From Marinobacter sp. DY40_1A1 (lineage in GTDB: Bacteria; Pseudomonadota; Gammaproteobacteria; Pseudomonadales; Oleiphilaceae), in contig NZ_VCHA01000003.1 in NCBI RefSeq assembly GCF_016597815.1, positions 62,001 through 126,000 on the forward strand: 64,000 nucleotides of DNA, written 5' to 3'. Both the position numbers and the translations under genes were made by a program. Of this stretch, positions 34,491 through 43,897 are shown in pieces (positions within the stretch are counted from its first letter, which is position 1; the number at the start of each line of letters is the position of its first letter). Under the pieces are notes generated by a model. It was not told where the DNA came from, did no database searches, and saw only the letters and a program-made list of their open reading frames with translations.

Positions 34491-35372
34491 ATGTCCACGG
34501 CTAACCAGGCCGGCGCTGCAGTCTCTCAGCGCTGGCCACGGATCGGAAACCGCAGCAAGCGGGTACTACCGGGGTTCGGTTTGAGCCTCGGTATTTCGCT
34601 TTTGTTTATCAGCCTTATCCTGATGCTGCCACTCACTGGGCTGGTGATGGAAGTTTCTGCCATGAGCTTCGATCAGTTCTGGTTTGTAATCACTGACCCT
34701 CGGGTAGTCGCCTCTTACAAAGTTACCGCCCTTGCAGCACTGGCGGCCTCACTGTTTAACGGCATCTTCGGATTACTTCTGGCCTGGGTTCTGGTGCGCT
34801 ACGAATTTCCGGGAAAACGACTGATTGATGCGGTCGTTGATTTACCGTTTGCCCTGCCCACTGCTGTAGCGGGCATCGTTCTCGCTACATTGTTTGCAGA
34901 GAATGGCTGGTACGGGCAATGGCTGAGCAAGCTGGGAATTGAGGTTGCCTTTACGCCTGTAGGAATAGTTGTGGCCATGGCGTTTACCAGTCTGCCGTTT
35001 GTAGTTCGCACAGTTCAGCCGGTTCTTGAAGAACTCGCGCCTGAAGACGAAGAGGCGGCCGTGAGCCTGGGCGCCAGCGATGGCCTGGTGTTCCGCCGGG
35101 TAATCTTCCCTGCCCTTTGGCCGGCTCTGCTGACTGGGGTGGCCTTGTCGTTTACCCGAAGCCTGGGAGAGTTCGGTGCCGTTATCTTTATTGCGGGCAA
35201 CATGCCTTATGTGAGCGAAGTCACCAGCCTGATGATTTTTGTCCGCTTACAGGAATACGACTATGCCGCCGCCAGTGCCATAGCTTCCGTGGTACTGATG
35301 GTGTCTCTGGTAATGCTTTTTGCAATCACCCTGTGGCAGGCCCGTTACCTTAAACGCATAGAGGGGCGCTAA
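34491..35372 (+). CDS. cysT: Sulfate ABC transporter permease CysT
   Basis: A 293-residue inner-membrane permease with six predicted helices. The N-terminus is KRVLPGFGLSLGISLLFISL; the ABC permease family block is EELAPEDEEAAVSLGASDGL followed by FRRVIFPALWPALLTG, which contains the EAA loop that docks on the ATPase. LTRSLGEFGAVIFIAGNMP-type sequence (here FTRSLGEFGAVIFIAGNMPY) is characteristic of CysT/CysU. It pairs with CysW to form the sulfate channel. The start codon is 3 bp after the sbp stop, and the next gene follows after 4 bp, so the genes are tightly coupled. Confidence 0.94.
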   Translation: MSTANQAGAAVSQRWPRIGNRSKRVLPGFGLSLGISLLFISLILMLPLTGLVMEVSAMSFDQFWFVITDPRVVASYKVTALAALAASLFNGIFGLLLAWVLVRYEFPGKRLIDAVVDLPFALPTAVAGIVLATLFAENGWYGQWLSKLGIEVAFTPVGIVVAMAFTSLPFVVRTVQPVLEELAPEDEEAAVSLGASDGLVFRRVIFPALWPALLTGVALSFTRSLGEFGAVIFIAGNMPYVSEVTSLMIFVRLQEYDYAAASAIASVVLMVSLVMLFAITLWQARYLKRIEGR

Positions 35373-35376
35373 TTTC

Positions 35377-36246
35377 ATGAATGCCTCCCAACCTTCCCGA
35401 CACCGGCGTGTTGGCGATAGCCCGGCAATGAAATGGCTGTTGATCGGCATTGCAGTCGCCATAGCGCTAGCTTTGTTGATCGTGCCATTACTTGTGATTT
35501 TTGTTGAGGCTCTGGGCGCTGGCTGGGGAACCCTGGCAGACAACCTGACGGACCAGTACACGCTGCATGCTATCGGCCTGACGCTGTTTGTGGCTGCGCT
35601 TACCGTGCCCCTTAACCTGGTTTTTGGCACTGCACTGGCCTGGCTTGTCACACGCTTTCGTTTTCCCGGCCGCAAACTACTGATCACTCTGATTGATATT
35701 CCGTTTGCGGTATCTCCGGTTGTTGCGGGCTTGTTATACCTTCTGCTCTACGGTCGTAACGGCTGGGTTGGCGGCTGGCTTGCTGGTTACGACATGCAGC
35801 TGATGTTCTCCTGGCCCGGCATTGTGATGGTTACTGTGTTCGTTACCTGCCCATTTGTTGCCCGCGAGTTGATACCGCTGATGCAGCAGCAAGGCAGCGA
35901 AGAAGAAGAGGCTGGTGTGGTGCTGGGCGCTTCTGGCTGGAGAATATTCCGCACAATCACACTGCCCAACATCAAATGGGCGCTGATTTACGGAGTAGTA
36001 CTGACTAACGCTCGGGCAGTGGGCGAGTTTGGCGCTGTATCGGTAGTGTCCGGCAATATCCGCGGACAAACCAACACGCTCCCCCTGCACGTCGAGCTGT
36101 TGTACCAGGATTACAATATTGTTGGCGCTTTTGCGAGCGCCTCGCTACTGGCCGGCATCGCTGTATTTACGCTGGCTGTAAAAGGTTTCGTGGAATGGCG
36201 GCAGACACGCTCCCTGAATCGTCTGCAAACAGAGGAGACAGCGTAA
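35377..36246 (+). CDS. cysW: Sulfate ABC transporter permease CysW
   Basis: A 289-residue permease with six predicted helices, sister to Cys[21 protein letters not shown], the EAA loop with [20 protein letters not shown] and [20 protein letters not shown] are diagnostic for CysW. The stop codon overlaps the cysA start by one base (TAATG at 36244-36248), so cysA is translated by coupled reinitiation. It forms the CysTW heterodimer in the inner membrane. The basic N-terminal tail ([18 protein letters not shown]) precedes the first helix as usual. Confidence 0.94.
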   Translation: MNASQPSRHRRVGDSPAMKWLLIGIAVAIALALLIVPLLVIFVEALGAGWGTLADNLTDQYTLHAIGLTLFVAALTVPLNLVFGTALAWLVTRFRFPGRKLLITLIDIPFAVSPVVAGLLYLLLYGRNGWVGGWLAGYDMQLMFSWPGIVMVTVFVTCPFVARELIPLMQQQGSEEEEAGVVLGASGWRIFRTITLPNIKWALIYGVVLTNARAVGEFGAVSVVSGNIRGQTNTLPLHVELLYQDYNIVGAFASASLLAGIAVFTLAVKGFVEWRQTRSLNRLQTEETA

Positions 36247-37382
36247 TGACTATCACTGTTGATGGCATCAACAAGCGTTTCGGGAAGTTCCAGGCGCTCA
36301 ACAACGTCTCTCTGAATATTCCTGAAGGCAAACTGACCGCACTCCTTGGCCCTTCCGGCTCTGGCAAAACAACGCTCTTGCGCATTATTGCCGGCCTCGA
36401 GTCTGCCGATAGCGGACGAGTCAGTTTCTCGGGCAAAGATGTAACCAAGCTGCACGTACGTGACCGAAACATAGGTTTTGTGTTCCAGCACTACGCCCTT
36501 TTCCGCCACATGACCGTGGCACAGAACATAGCGTTTGGTCTGGATTCACTGCCGCGGAAACAGCGTCCATCCAAAGCAGAGATTCAAAAGCGAGTTGGCG
36601 AGCTGCTGGAAATGATTCAGTTGCCGCATTTGGCCAATCGCTTCCCCGCTCAGCTCTCTGGCGGTCAAAAACAGCGTGTAGCCCTTGCTCGCTCCATTGC
36701 AACACAACCCAAAATTCTGCTTTTGGACGAGCCTTTTGGTGCACTGGATGCCAAGGTGCGTAAAGACCTGCGGCGCTGGCTGCGCAACTTGCACGATGAA
36801 TTCCATTTCACCAGCATTTTCGTGACTCACGATCAGGAAGAAGCTCTGGAGCTATCGGATCAGGTAGCGGTCATGAGCCAAGGCAATGTGGAACAGGTGA
36901 ACGAGCCAACTGAGCTTTACGCCCGACCAGACAGCCGCTTCGTGTTCGACTTCCTCGGGCAGGTGAATGTGCTGTCTGGTGACATCAAGCATGGCACCTT
37001 GAGCCAGGGCAGCGCCTGGGTAACAGTTCCGGACATCCAGCATCAAGGCACTGCTCAGCTCTACCTGCGGCCCCATGAAGTACGCCTGGCCACAGCGCCT
37101 GCCGCACACGCCAATCTTCCACTGCGCATCGAAGCCGTTAGCCTGATTGGATCCGAAGTGCGCGTTGAGCTGCGCCCAGAGGGCTGGGCGAGTGAAGGCT
37201 CAGATAACATCTGGGAAGTTGGCATCAGCCATGCGGAGTTTAACCAGCAACGCCCAACTCGTGGCGATCTGCGTTATGCCATACCAGAGGTTGGGCACCT
37301 GTTTACCGGCAAAGACACTCAGCCGGCAACAGTTAACTGGGATGAGGCTAAGCTGTCACCCAGAATTCGCCTGATCAACTGA
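36246..37382 (+). CDS. cysA: Sulfate ABC transporter ATP-binding protein CysA
   Basis: A 378-residue ABC ATPase. Walker A is GPSGSGKTT, the signature is [15 protein letters not shown], Walker B is [12 protein letters not shown] and the switch His lies in [11 protein letters not shown]. The C-terminal third (from about residue 235) is a TOBE-type regulatory domain ([25 protein letters not shown]). It powers CysTW on the cytosolic face. The ATG at 36246 gives [15 protein letters not shown]; an upstream in-frame start inside cysW is rejected. Last gene of the operon; an 8-bp stem with G-T wobble follows it. Confidence 0.95.
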   Translation: MTITVDGINKRFGKFQALNNVSLNIPEGKLTALLGPSGSGKTTLLRIIAGLESADSGRVSFSGKDVTKLHVRDRNIGFVFQHYALFRHMTVAQNIAFGLDSLPRKQRPSKAEIQKRVGELLEMIQLPHLANRFPAQLSGGQKQRVALARSIATQPKILLLDEPFGALDAKVRKDLRRWLRNLHDEFHFTSIFVTHDQEEALELSDQVAVMSQGNVEQVNEPTELYARPDSRFVFDFLGQVNVLSGDIKHGTLSQGSAWVTVPDIQHQGTAQLYLRPHEVRLATAPAAHANLPLRIEAVSLIGSEVRVELRPEGWASEGSDNIWEVGISHAEFNQQRPTRGDLRYAIPEVGHLFTGKDTQPATVNWDEAKLSPRIRLIN

Positions 37383-37391
37383 GCACTTTGG

Positions 37392-37422
37392 GCGCTCCGG
37401 ACTAAACCTTCGGGGCGCTTGT
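37392..37422 (+). terminator. Probable terminator of the sulfate operon
   Basis: GCGCTCCG and CGGGGCGC pair (one T-G) around an 11-nt loop, then TTGTAAT. The U-run is weak, so efficiency is uncertain. It is also 5 bp from the end of the convergent Crp/Fnr gene. Confidence 0.55.
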
Positions 37423-37426
37423 AATC

Positions 37427-38050
37427 TTAACCTGAGACATCAATCCTCCCTCGCGCCAAGCTCACCCGCCCCTTGCGCTCAAGCTCCTTCAAAAGCCGGC
37501 TAACAACCTCTCGGGCGGTGCCCAGTTCAACAGCCAGCTCCTGATGGGTGATGTGTATTGGGCTTTTGCGAGCCTGAAGCCACTCTTCAAGGCGCTCATC
37601 CATTCGGCGAAATGCCACTTCCTCTACCAGGAGCATCAGGTCATCCAGCCGGCGTCCGTATGACTCCATTATTCCAAGACGGAAGGCGGCAGACTGGTCC
37701 ATCAGCCGGTCAAATAGCCCCCGGGGAACCATTGCTGCCTCAGCCTCTTCGTCCACGATAGCTTCTGCCCGATAGCCATACCCTGTCATCAGGCAACCGA
37801 TAGACAAGGTGCAAATGTCATCGGCTCCCATGCGATAAAGCACAATACTGTTACCAGACACGCCCGTCATCTGCACTTTGATTGCACCGCTGAGCATCAG
37901 GGGCAAGCCCTGGCAATGCTCTCCGGCCCGGAACAGGATCTTACCTGGCGGGAATCGCATAACCTGAATACTCTCAAGGGCTTCTTTTTGAAGCTCCCGG
38001 GGCAACGTCTCCAGAATACTGTGCTGTAGCATGAACTCTTCCATGGGCAT
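37427..38050 (-). CDS. Crp/Fnr family transcriptional regulator
   Basis: A 207-residue regulator. A cyclic-nucleotide-binding fold is at about 20-125 (FPPGKILFRAGEHCQGLPLM; LSGAIKVQMTGVSGNSIVLY). A winged helix-turn-helix follows at about 150-205 with ITHQELAVELGTAREVVSRL and LERKGRVSLARGRIDV. The N-terminal Cys cluster of FNR is missing; internal cysteines at CTLSIGC (about 79-85) are of interest and might sense redox, but that is inference. cAMP-binding residues are not all present. It is divergent from a DUF2892 gene with a symmetrical site between them. Start uncertain: ATG 38050, 38044 or 38032; the last has GGAAGAG just upstream. Confidence 0.85.
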   Translation of the reverse strand: MPMEEFMLQHSILETLPRELQKEALESIQVMRFPPGKILFRAGEHCQGLPLMLSGAIKVQMTGVSGNSIVLYRMGADDICTLSIGCLMTGYGYRAEAIVDEEAEAAMVPRGLFDRLMDQSAAFRLGIMESYGRRLDDLMLLVEEVAFRRMDERLEEWLQARKSPIHITHQELAVELGTAREVVSRLLKELERKGRVSLARGRIDVSG

Positions 38051-38065
38051 TGAATAATGAAGGGG

Positions 38066-38086
38066 TCAGTGTGACTTTATCACTGA
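38066..38086. promoter_or_regulatory. Symmetrical site between Crp/Fnr and DUF2892 genes
   Basis: GTGACTTTATCAC (38071-38083) is a perfect GTGA-N5-TCAC symmetry; TCAGTG/CACTGA (38066-38086) gives a wider, overlapping symmetry. Crp/Fnr proteins bind 14-22-bp dyads with similar half-sites. It sits 16-36 bp upstream of the regulator's first start and 64 bp upstream of the DUF2892 start, fitting shared control. Confidence 0.5.
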
Positions 38087-38149
38087 ACGGACTCACGGTG
38101 AGGGCTAAAGTGACAACTGTAGCCTCATACCAACACAGGAGAATGGATT

Positions 38150-38338
38150 ATGAGCATTAATATGGGTTCTGCGGACAGAATTATTCGCGCCATTGTCGGC
38201 ATTGTGCTTCTGGCGTTGGTGTTTGTTGGGCCACAAACACCTTGGGGCTGGATTGGTATTGTGCCGCTGGCGACCGCTCTGCTGGGCAACTGCCCTGCTT
38301 ATTCACTGCTCGGCATCAAAACCTGCAAAAAGCAGTAA
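38150..38338 (+). CDS. DUF2892 family small membrane protein
   Basis: A 62-residue protein of the DUF2892 family. It has an N-terminal NMGSADRIIRAIVGI block, two membrane helices (about 11-28 and 32-50) and the family ending CPAYSLLGIKTCK with two cysteines. Such proteins occur alone or fused to rhodanese domains and are often next to sulfur- or redox-related genes. CAGGAGAA stands about 7 nt before the ATG. It lies divergent from the Crp/Fnr gene and ends at a strong bidirectional hairpin. No function is established. Confidence 0.88.
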   Translation: MSINMGSADRIIRAIVGIVLLALVFVGPQTPWGWIGIVPLATALLGNCPAYSLLGIKTCKKQ

Positions 38339-38372
38339 GCAACGAATCTGGCTAAGACCGGATACAAGGTAC

Positions 38373-38411
38373 AGAAAAGCCGAAGTGATGGTAAATCGCT
38401 TCGGCTTTTCT
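38373..38411. terminator. Strong bidirectional terminator
   Basis: AGAAAAGCCGAAGTGAT, loop GGTAA, ATCGCTTCGGCTTTTCT: a 17-bp stem including one T-G, with A- and T-rich ends, between the DUF2892 gene and the convergent merR gene. Confidence 0.93.
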
Positions 38412-38426
38412 ACTTAATTACACGGT

Positions 38427-38792
38427 CTATTTTACTGGGGCGTTGAGCACGTCCAGGACGTCTTCCAGCTCGGTAATCATTTGACGAATAAGCTGCTTGT
38501 ACTGAGTTGTGTCGTCTTTCACTTCGTGGCTACTCAGCTTCTGCTTCGCACCGCCGATGGTATAGCCCTGCTCGTAAAGCAAGCTGCGTATCTGCCTGAT
38601 GGTTATCACATCAGCACGCTGATAATAACGGCGGTTACCGCGACGCTTGACTGGTGACAGCTGCGGAAACTCTTGCTCCCAATAACGCAGTACGTGTGCC
38701 TTAACCGCACACAGCTCTGCGACTTCACCTATCGTAAAGTAACGCTTCCCGGGAATCGTAGGGAGTTCGTTGTTATGACTGGGTTCCAACAT
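38427..38792 (-). CDS. MerR family transcriptional regulator
   Basis: A 121-residue MerR-type regulator with the winged helix [20 protein letters not shown] followed by [20 protein letters not shown] (residues about 17-57), then a short coiled coil. No metal-binding cysteines as in MerR or CueR. It is the conserved last gene after ihfA in this translation operon in Pseudomonas-like bacteria. Its ATG lies inside the last codons of ihfA (20-bp overlap at 38773-38792), so expression is coupled. Targets unknown. Confidence 0.93.
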   Translation of the reverse strand: MLEPSHNNELPTIPGKRYFTIGEVAELCAVKAHVLRYWEQEFPQLSPVKRRGNRRYYQRADVITIRQIRSLLYEQGYTIGGAKQKLSSHEVKDDTTQYKQLIRQMITELEDVLDVLNAPVK

Positions 38793-39075
38793 ACGCTTCT
38801 ACTTTCTGTTTCAGTTTCTGTCCCGGGCGGAAAGTAACAACACGCCGTGCGCTTATCGGAATCTCTTCACCGGTCTTGGGGTTTCGGCCGGGCCGCTGCT
38901 TTTTGTCTCGCAGATCAAAGTTACCGAAACCCGACAGTTTTACCTGTTCGTTATGGCTGAGTGCGCCTCTGATCTCATCGAAGAAAGCTTCCACCATTTC
39001 CTTGGCTTCGCGTTTGTTCAGACCCAATTCTTCGTACAAGCGCTCTGCCATTTCCGCTTTCGTCAAAGCCGCCAT
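38773..39075 (-). CDS. ihfA: Integration host factor alpha subunit
   Basis: A 100-residue IHF alpha chain. [20 protein letters not shown] at the N-terminus, [20 protein letters not shown] followed by [20 protein letters not shown] in the arm, contain the intercalating Pro. With IhfB it bends DNA sharply and acts in transcription, recombination and replication. It starts 3 bp after pheT, the usual pheT-ihfA arrangement. Confidence 0.97.
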   Translation of the reverse strand: MAALTKAEMAERLYEELGLNKREAKEMVEAFFDEIRGALSHNEQVKLSGFGNFDLRDKKQRPGRNPKTGEEIPISARRVVTFRPGQKLKQKVEAYVGTQS

Positions 39076-39078
39076 GTC

Positions 39079-41451
39079 TCAACTCCTCAGTGTTGCCCCC
39101 AGCTCTTCCTTCAGTGCGTTGATAACACCATTAAAGAGCGAATGCACTTCATCTTCATTCAACGTGCGTTCAGGATGCTGCCAGAACAAACTGAGAGCCA
39201 GACTACGATTACCCTCGCCCAGACTTTCACCTTCATAAACATCAAACGCACGCAACGCTGTTAATCGCTCGCCGGCATGCTTGCGGGCTACACGCTCTAC
39301 GTCAGCAAACGAGACATCATTACCAATAATGATCGCCAAATCCCGTCGAACTTCCGGGAATTTCGAAATTTCTTTGAAATTAGGCACATATCCCGTAATG
39401 ACCGAATTCAAGGATAGCTCAAACATTAGAATGGTGCCATTAAGTTCAAGATTTTTCTGAACTTGTGGATGCAGTGTGCCCAGCCAGCCTACATGCTCCC
39501 CATCCCGGATTAGCTCGGCAGTCTGACCTGGGTGTAAAGCCGGGTGCCGGCTGCCAACAAACCCGATTTGAATACCCAGCAAACTGAAAAGACCTTCCAA
39601 CTCACCTTTTACATCAAAAAAATCTGCAGTTCTGCGACCGTTTACCCAGTTTTCAGGATATTGGGGGCCAACAACAACACCTGCCAACATGGGCTGTTGA
39701 TCAATTCTCTGGCCATCGTGCAAAAAGCGCAAACCTGTCTCGAACAAACGTATCCGTGGTTGCTGACGATTCTGATTGTGAGCAACCGTTTTCAGCAAAC
39801 CACTCCAGAGGGTGGTTCGCATAACGGACAAATCCGAAGAAATAGGATTCGCCAAAGCAATACCTTCATGCTCGGGATCCACCTGCGCTTGTACTTTCGG
39901 ATCTACAAAACTGTAGGTAATCGCTTCCTGGTAGCCATGAGAAACAAAGTAATTCTGTATGGCAGACACTGGCCGGGTTGCTTCGTCATTTACACGCAAC
40001 CCGAGAGAGCCCGTAGGTTCGGTGACCGGAAGATTGTTGTAACCATAGATGCGGCCAACTTCTTCAATCAGGTCTTCCTCAATGGATATATCCGGACGGA
40101 AGCTGGGCACCATAATCCGCCAGCCATCCTTCAGGAGTTTATCAACACGAAATCCTAGCCGGATAAGAATTTCCTCAACCGTTGTGCGGTCAATTTCCAG
40201 ACCGAGCACATCCGCCAAGCGTTTGGATCGCAAGTCAATTGAGCGCGCCTTTGGCAAATGCTTGGCGCTGGACACTTCAACGATTTCTCCAGGCTCACCG
40301 CCTACGATATCCATCAGCAGCTGGGTTGCTCGCTCCATAGCGTCACGGGCAAGCTCGTAATCTACCCCACGCTCAAACCTATGAGAGGCGTCTGTATGCA
40401 AGCCAAAGTGACGAGCCTTGCCAGCAAGTGTTATCGGGTCGAAATAGGCTGCCTCGAGTACCAAATCACGGGTCTTTGCACTTACACCCGAGTGCTCGCC
40501 ACCCATAACGCCTGCGATGGCTATTGGCTTTTCATGGTCGGCAATCACCAACGTCTGCTCAGTAAGCTCGACTTCCTGCCCATCCAACAGAACCAGCTTT
40601 TCAGCGGGGCGCGCCATACGAACAATAATGCCCGCACTGATTTCATCGCGATCAAACGCATGCATTGGCTGGCCCTGCTCCAGCATCACGAAGTTGGTCA
40701 CATCCACAGCTGCATCAATCGAACGCACGCCGGAACGGCGGAGCTTTTCCTGCATCCACAAGGGTGTTTCGGCTTGGAGGTTCACATTTCGGAGAATACG
40801 CCCCAGGTAGCGGGGGCAACCTTCCGGTGCATCCACGCGGATATCGGGAACTTCTGAGTGCACAGCTTCTACTGGCTCAATCTGCGGAGCCTCTGGAACC
40901 AGGCTGTTCAGAACGCCAACCTCACGGGCAATACCTTTAATTGAAAGGCAATCGCTACGGTTGGGAGTCAAATCCACATCGATGGCCACATCATTCAGCT
41001 TGAGATAGTCACTCAAGGATGCTCCGACGGGTGCATCAAAGGGTAACTCCATCAAGCCCTCATGCCTTTCAGACAAACCCAGCTCAGACTCAGAGCACAG
41101 CATGCCTTCAGACGGCTGGCCGCGAAGCTTGGCCTTGCGGATTTTAAAAGCACCGGGCAACACTGCACCAACCACTGCAAAAGGTACCTTCAGACCCTGA
41201 CGTACATTAGGGGCCCCACACACAACCTGAACAACCTGGGTGCCATCGCTTACCTGGCATACACGCAGTTTGTCTGCGTCCGGATGAGGCTCAACAGATT
41301 GAACCTCTCCAACGACGACGCCCTCAAATTTGCCAGCCACAGGTTCGAAGCCATCGACTTCCAACCCTGCCATGGTTATCTGATCCATCAACTCCTGGGA
41401 GTTGATTTCCGGGTTGACCCATTCGCGCAGCCACTGCTCACTGAATTTCAT
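39079..41451 (-). CDS. pheT: Phenylalanyl-tRNA synthetase beta chain
   Basis: A 790-residue PheT. Domains in order: EMAP-type tRNA-binding domain about 40-148 (VGEVQSVEPHPDADKLRVCQ), B3/B4 editing domain about 210-385 (FVMLEQGQPMHAFDRDEI), B5 about 400-470, catalytic-like core about 490-690 and the FDX-ACB anticodon-binding domain about 697-789 (SKFPEVRRDLAIIIGNDVSF). With PheS it forms the alpha2beta2 enzyme that charges tRNA-Phe. The start is 60 bp after pheS; a weak AAGGCA lies upstream. Confidence 0.98.
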   Translation of the reverse strand: MKFSEQWLREWVNPEINSQELMDQITMAGLEVDGFEPVAGKFEGVVVGEVQSVEPHPDADKLRVCQVSDGTQVVQVVCGAPNVRQGLKVPFAVVGAVLPGAFKIRKAKLRGQPSEGMLCSESELGLSERHEGLMELPFDAPVGASLSDYLKLNDVAIDVDLTPNRSDCLSIKGIAREVGVLNSLVPEAPQIEPVEAVHSEVPDIRVDAPEGCPRYLGRILRNVNLQAETPLWMQEKLRRSGVRSIDAAVDVTNFVMLEQGQPMHAFDRDEISAGIIVRMARPAEKLVLLDGQEVELTEQTLVIADHEKPIAIAGVMGGEHSGVSAKTRDLVLEAAYFDPITLAGKARHFGLHTDASHRFERGVDYELARDAMERATQLLMDIVGGEPGEIVEVSSAKHLPKARSIDLRSKRLADVLGLEIDRTTVEEILIRLGFRVDKLLKDGWRIMVPSFRPDISIEEDLIEEVGRIYGYNNLPVTEPTGSLGLRVNDEATRPVSAIQNYFVSHGYQEAITYSFVDPKVQAQVDPEHEGIALANPISSDLSVMRTTLWSGLLKTVAHNQNRQQPRIRLFETGLRFLHDGQRIDQQPMLAGVVVGPQYPENWVNGRRTADFFDVKGELEGLFSLLGIQIGFVGSRHPALHPGQTAELIRDGEHVGWLGTLHPQVQKNLELNGTILMFELSLNSVITGYVPNFKEISKFPEVRRDLAIIIGNDVSFADVERVARKHAGERLTALRAFDVYEGESLGEGNRSLALSLFWQHPERTLNEDEVHSLFNGVINALKEELGATLRS

Positions 41452-41511
41452 GGTAAATGCCTTGTTCTGATGCGGTTTCGACGTTTGATTCGGATGCCGT
41501 AAAACGTGTTA

Positions 41512-42540
<1,029 letters not shown>

Positions 42541-42560
42541 TCAAAAAAGAAATCTTTAAA

Positions 42561-42594
42561 CAAAAATAGGGGAAGAGCGTGCCCTTCCCCTATT
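42561..42594 (-). terminator. Attenuator/terminator hairpin before pheS
   Basis: On the minus strand ATAGGGGAAG and CTTCCCCTAT form a 10-bp stem with an 8-nt loop, followed by TTTTTG. It lies in the 158-bp rplT-pheS gap, 51 bp before pheS. Two more hairpins precede it (TCGATT-ACG-AATCGA at about 42642-42656; GGTGCC with GGCGCC). This is the position of the pheST attenuator in E. coli. Confidence 0.85.
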
Positions 42595-42668
42595 AAACGG
42601 CGCCTGATACGCGAATAAATCTGCGCTTGGCACCGGCTCGATTCGTAATCGATGAAAGAGCTAAGCGA

Positions 42669-43022
42669 TCAGAGAGATGCTTTTGCCGTCTCAACAACAG
42701 CGGCAAACGCCTGCTGCTCGTTCATGGCCAGATCGGCCAGAACCTTACGATCGATCTCAACATTTGCCTTTTTCAGGCCAGCGATCAAACGGCTGTAAGA
42801 CAGGCCGTTAGCCCGGGCGCCAGCGTTGATACGAGCAATCCACAGTGCGCGGAAAGCACGCTTACGGTTACGACGGTCGCGATACGCATACTGACCGGCT
42901 TTGATAACCGCTTGCTTGGCAACGCGGAATACACGGCTACGAGCTCCGTAGTAACCCTTGGCCTGCTTTAAAATCTTCTTGTGACGACGACGTGCAACCA
43001 CGCCACGTTTAACACGAGCCAT
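42669..43022 (-). CDS. rplT: 50S ribosomal protein L20
   Basis: A 117-residue L20 with [40 protein letters not shown] and [20 protein letters not shown]. It binds 23S rRNA early in 50S assembly and in E. coli represses its own operon. Follows rpmI by 44 bp. Confidence 0.98.
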   Translation of the reverse strand: MARVKRGVVARRRHKKILKQAKGYYGARSRVFRVAKQAVIKAGQYAYRDRRNRKRAFRALWIARINAGARANGLSYSRLIAGLKKANVEIDRKVLADLAMNEQQAFAAVVETAKASL

Positions 43023-43066
43023 ACCTTAATCCTTCTACCTTAAAACCGTTGAGAGTGTTTGCTGCG

Positions 43067-43258
43067 TTACTTACGGAGCATACGCTTTACGGATGCCACA
43101 TCAGATTTGGCAACCAATGAAGTACCACGCAGCTGACGCTTACGCTTAGGGCTCTTCTTGGTCAGGATGTGACTGGTGAAGGCTGACTTGTGCTTGAAGC
43201 CGGTAGCAGTTTTCTTGAACCGCTTGGCCGCTCCACTCTTCGTTTTCATCTTAGGCAT
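43067..43258 (-). CDS. rpmI: 50S ribosomal protein L35
   Basis: A 63-residue L35 ([37 protein letters not shown]). GCGGAG upstream is its ribosome site. It is the first of the two L20-regulated cistrons in related bacteria. Confidence 0.98.
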   Translation of the reverse strand: MPKMKTKSGAAKRFKKTATGFKHKSAFTSHILTKKSPKRKRQLRGTSLVAKSDVASVKRMLRK

Positions 43259-43316
43259 TTTTTAAAACTCCGCATTCTGTTTTTTTAATACATCAATATG
43301 AACCTGAACGACAAAA

Positions 43317-43336
43317 CCCCTACCGTCAGGCAGGGG
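43317..43336 (-). promoter_or_regulatory. Hairpin in the infC-rpmI gap
   Basis: On the minus strand CCCCTGCC, TGAC, GGTAGGGG pair over 8 bp (one G-U) and are followed by TTTTGTC. It lies between infC (ends 43356) and rpmI (starts 43258). It may be a partial terminator or part of an L20-responsive leader. Confidence 0.5.
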
Positions 43337-43355
43337 ATTCATCACTGAATCAGAT

Positions 43356-43895
43356 TCACTTCTTTTTGCGGGGAGCCACAATCATGGTCATCTGCCGGCC
43401 TTCCATTTTGGGCCGCATTTCTACCTGTGCCAGCGCTTCGATATCTGCCTCGATGCGCTCCATGAGTTTCATACCAATTTCCTGGTGTGCCATCTCACGG
43501 CCACGGAACCGGATAGTGATCTTGCCGCGGTCCCCGCCTTCAAGGAAACGTACCAGGTTGCGTAGTTTTACCTGATAATCCCCTTCTTCAGTTCCTGGTC
43601 GGAACTTAAGCTCTTTGACTTGCGTCTGTTTTTGCTTCTTCTTGGCAGCAGCCTTCGCCTTTTTCTCGTCGAAGACCTTTTTGCCATAGTCCATTATTTT
43701 ACAGACGATCGGATCGGAATCTGTAACCTGTACCAGATCCAGGGTCGCCTCCTCTGCCATCTTGAGGGCCTCTGCGATCGGAACTACACCCACCTGCGTG
43801 CCCTCGGCATCTATCAGGCGGACTTCAGTTGCATCAATATTCTCATTGATCGGCGCCTTTGGAGTACGCCCACCCCGATTCGTTCGCTGTTTAAT
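43356..43895 (-). CDS. infC: Translation initiation factor IF-3 (AUU start)
   Basis: A 179-residue IF-3 if read from the ATT codon at 43895: ATT AAA CAG CGA, then [20 protein letters not shown], the normal IF-3 N-terminus. The next ATG/GTG-type start (43793) would remove the whole conserved N-terminal segment. GGAG lies 8 nt upstream inside the last thrS codons, and only CT separates the thrS TAA from the ATT. E. coli infC also uses AUU, through which IF-3 represses its own translation, so the same feedback is likely. C-terminal domain: [20 protein letters not shown]. Confidence 0.96.
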   Translation of the reverse strand: MKQRTNRGGRTPKAPINENIDATEVRLIDAEGTQVGVVPIAEALKMAEEATLDLVQVTDSDPIVCKIMDYGKKVFDEKKAKAAAKKKQKQTQVKELKFRPGTEEGDYQVKLRNLVRFLEGGDRGKITIRFRGREMAHQEIGMKLMERIEADIEALAQVEMRPKMEGRQMTMIVAPRKKK

Positions 43896-43897
43896 AG

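Noticed and set aside
42561-42668. Short GTG-started leader peptide before pheS as a PheM equivalent
   Set aside because: The only candidate frame has two Phe codons spread apart and no ribosome site, so it is not convincing.
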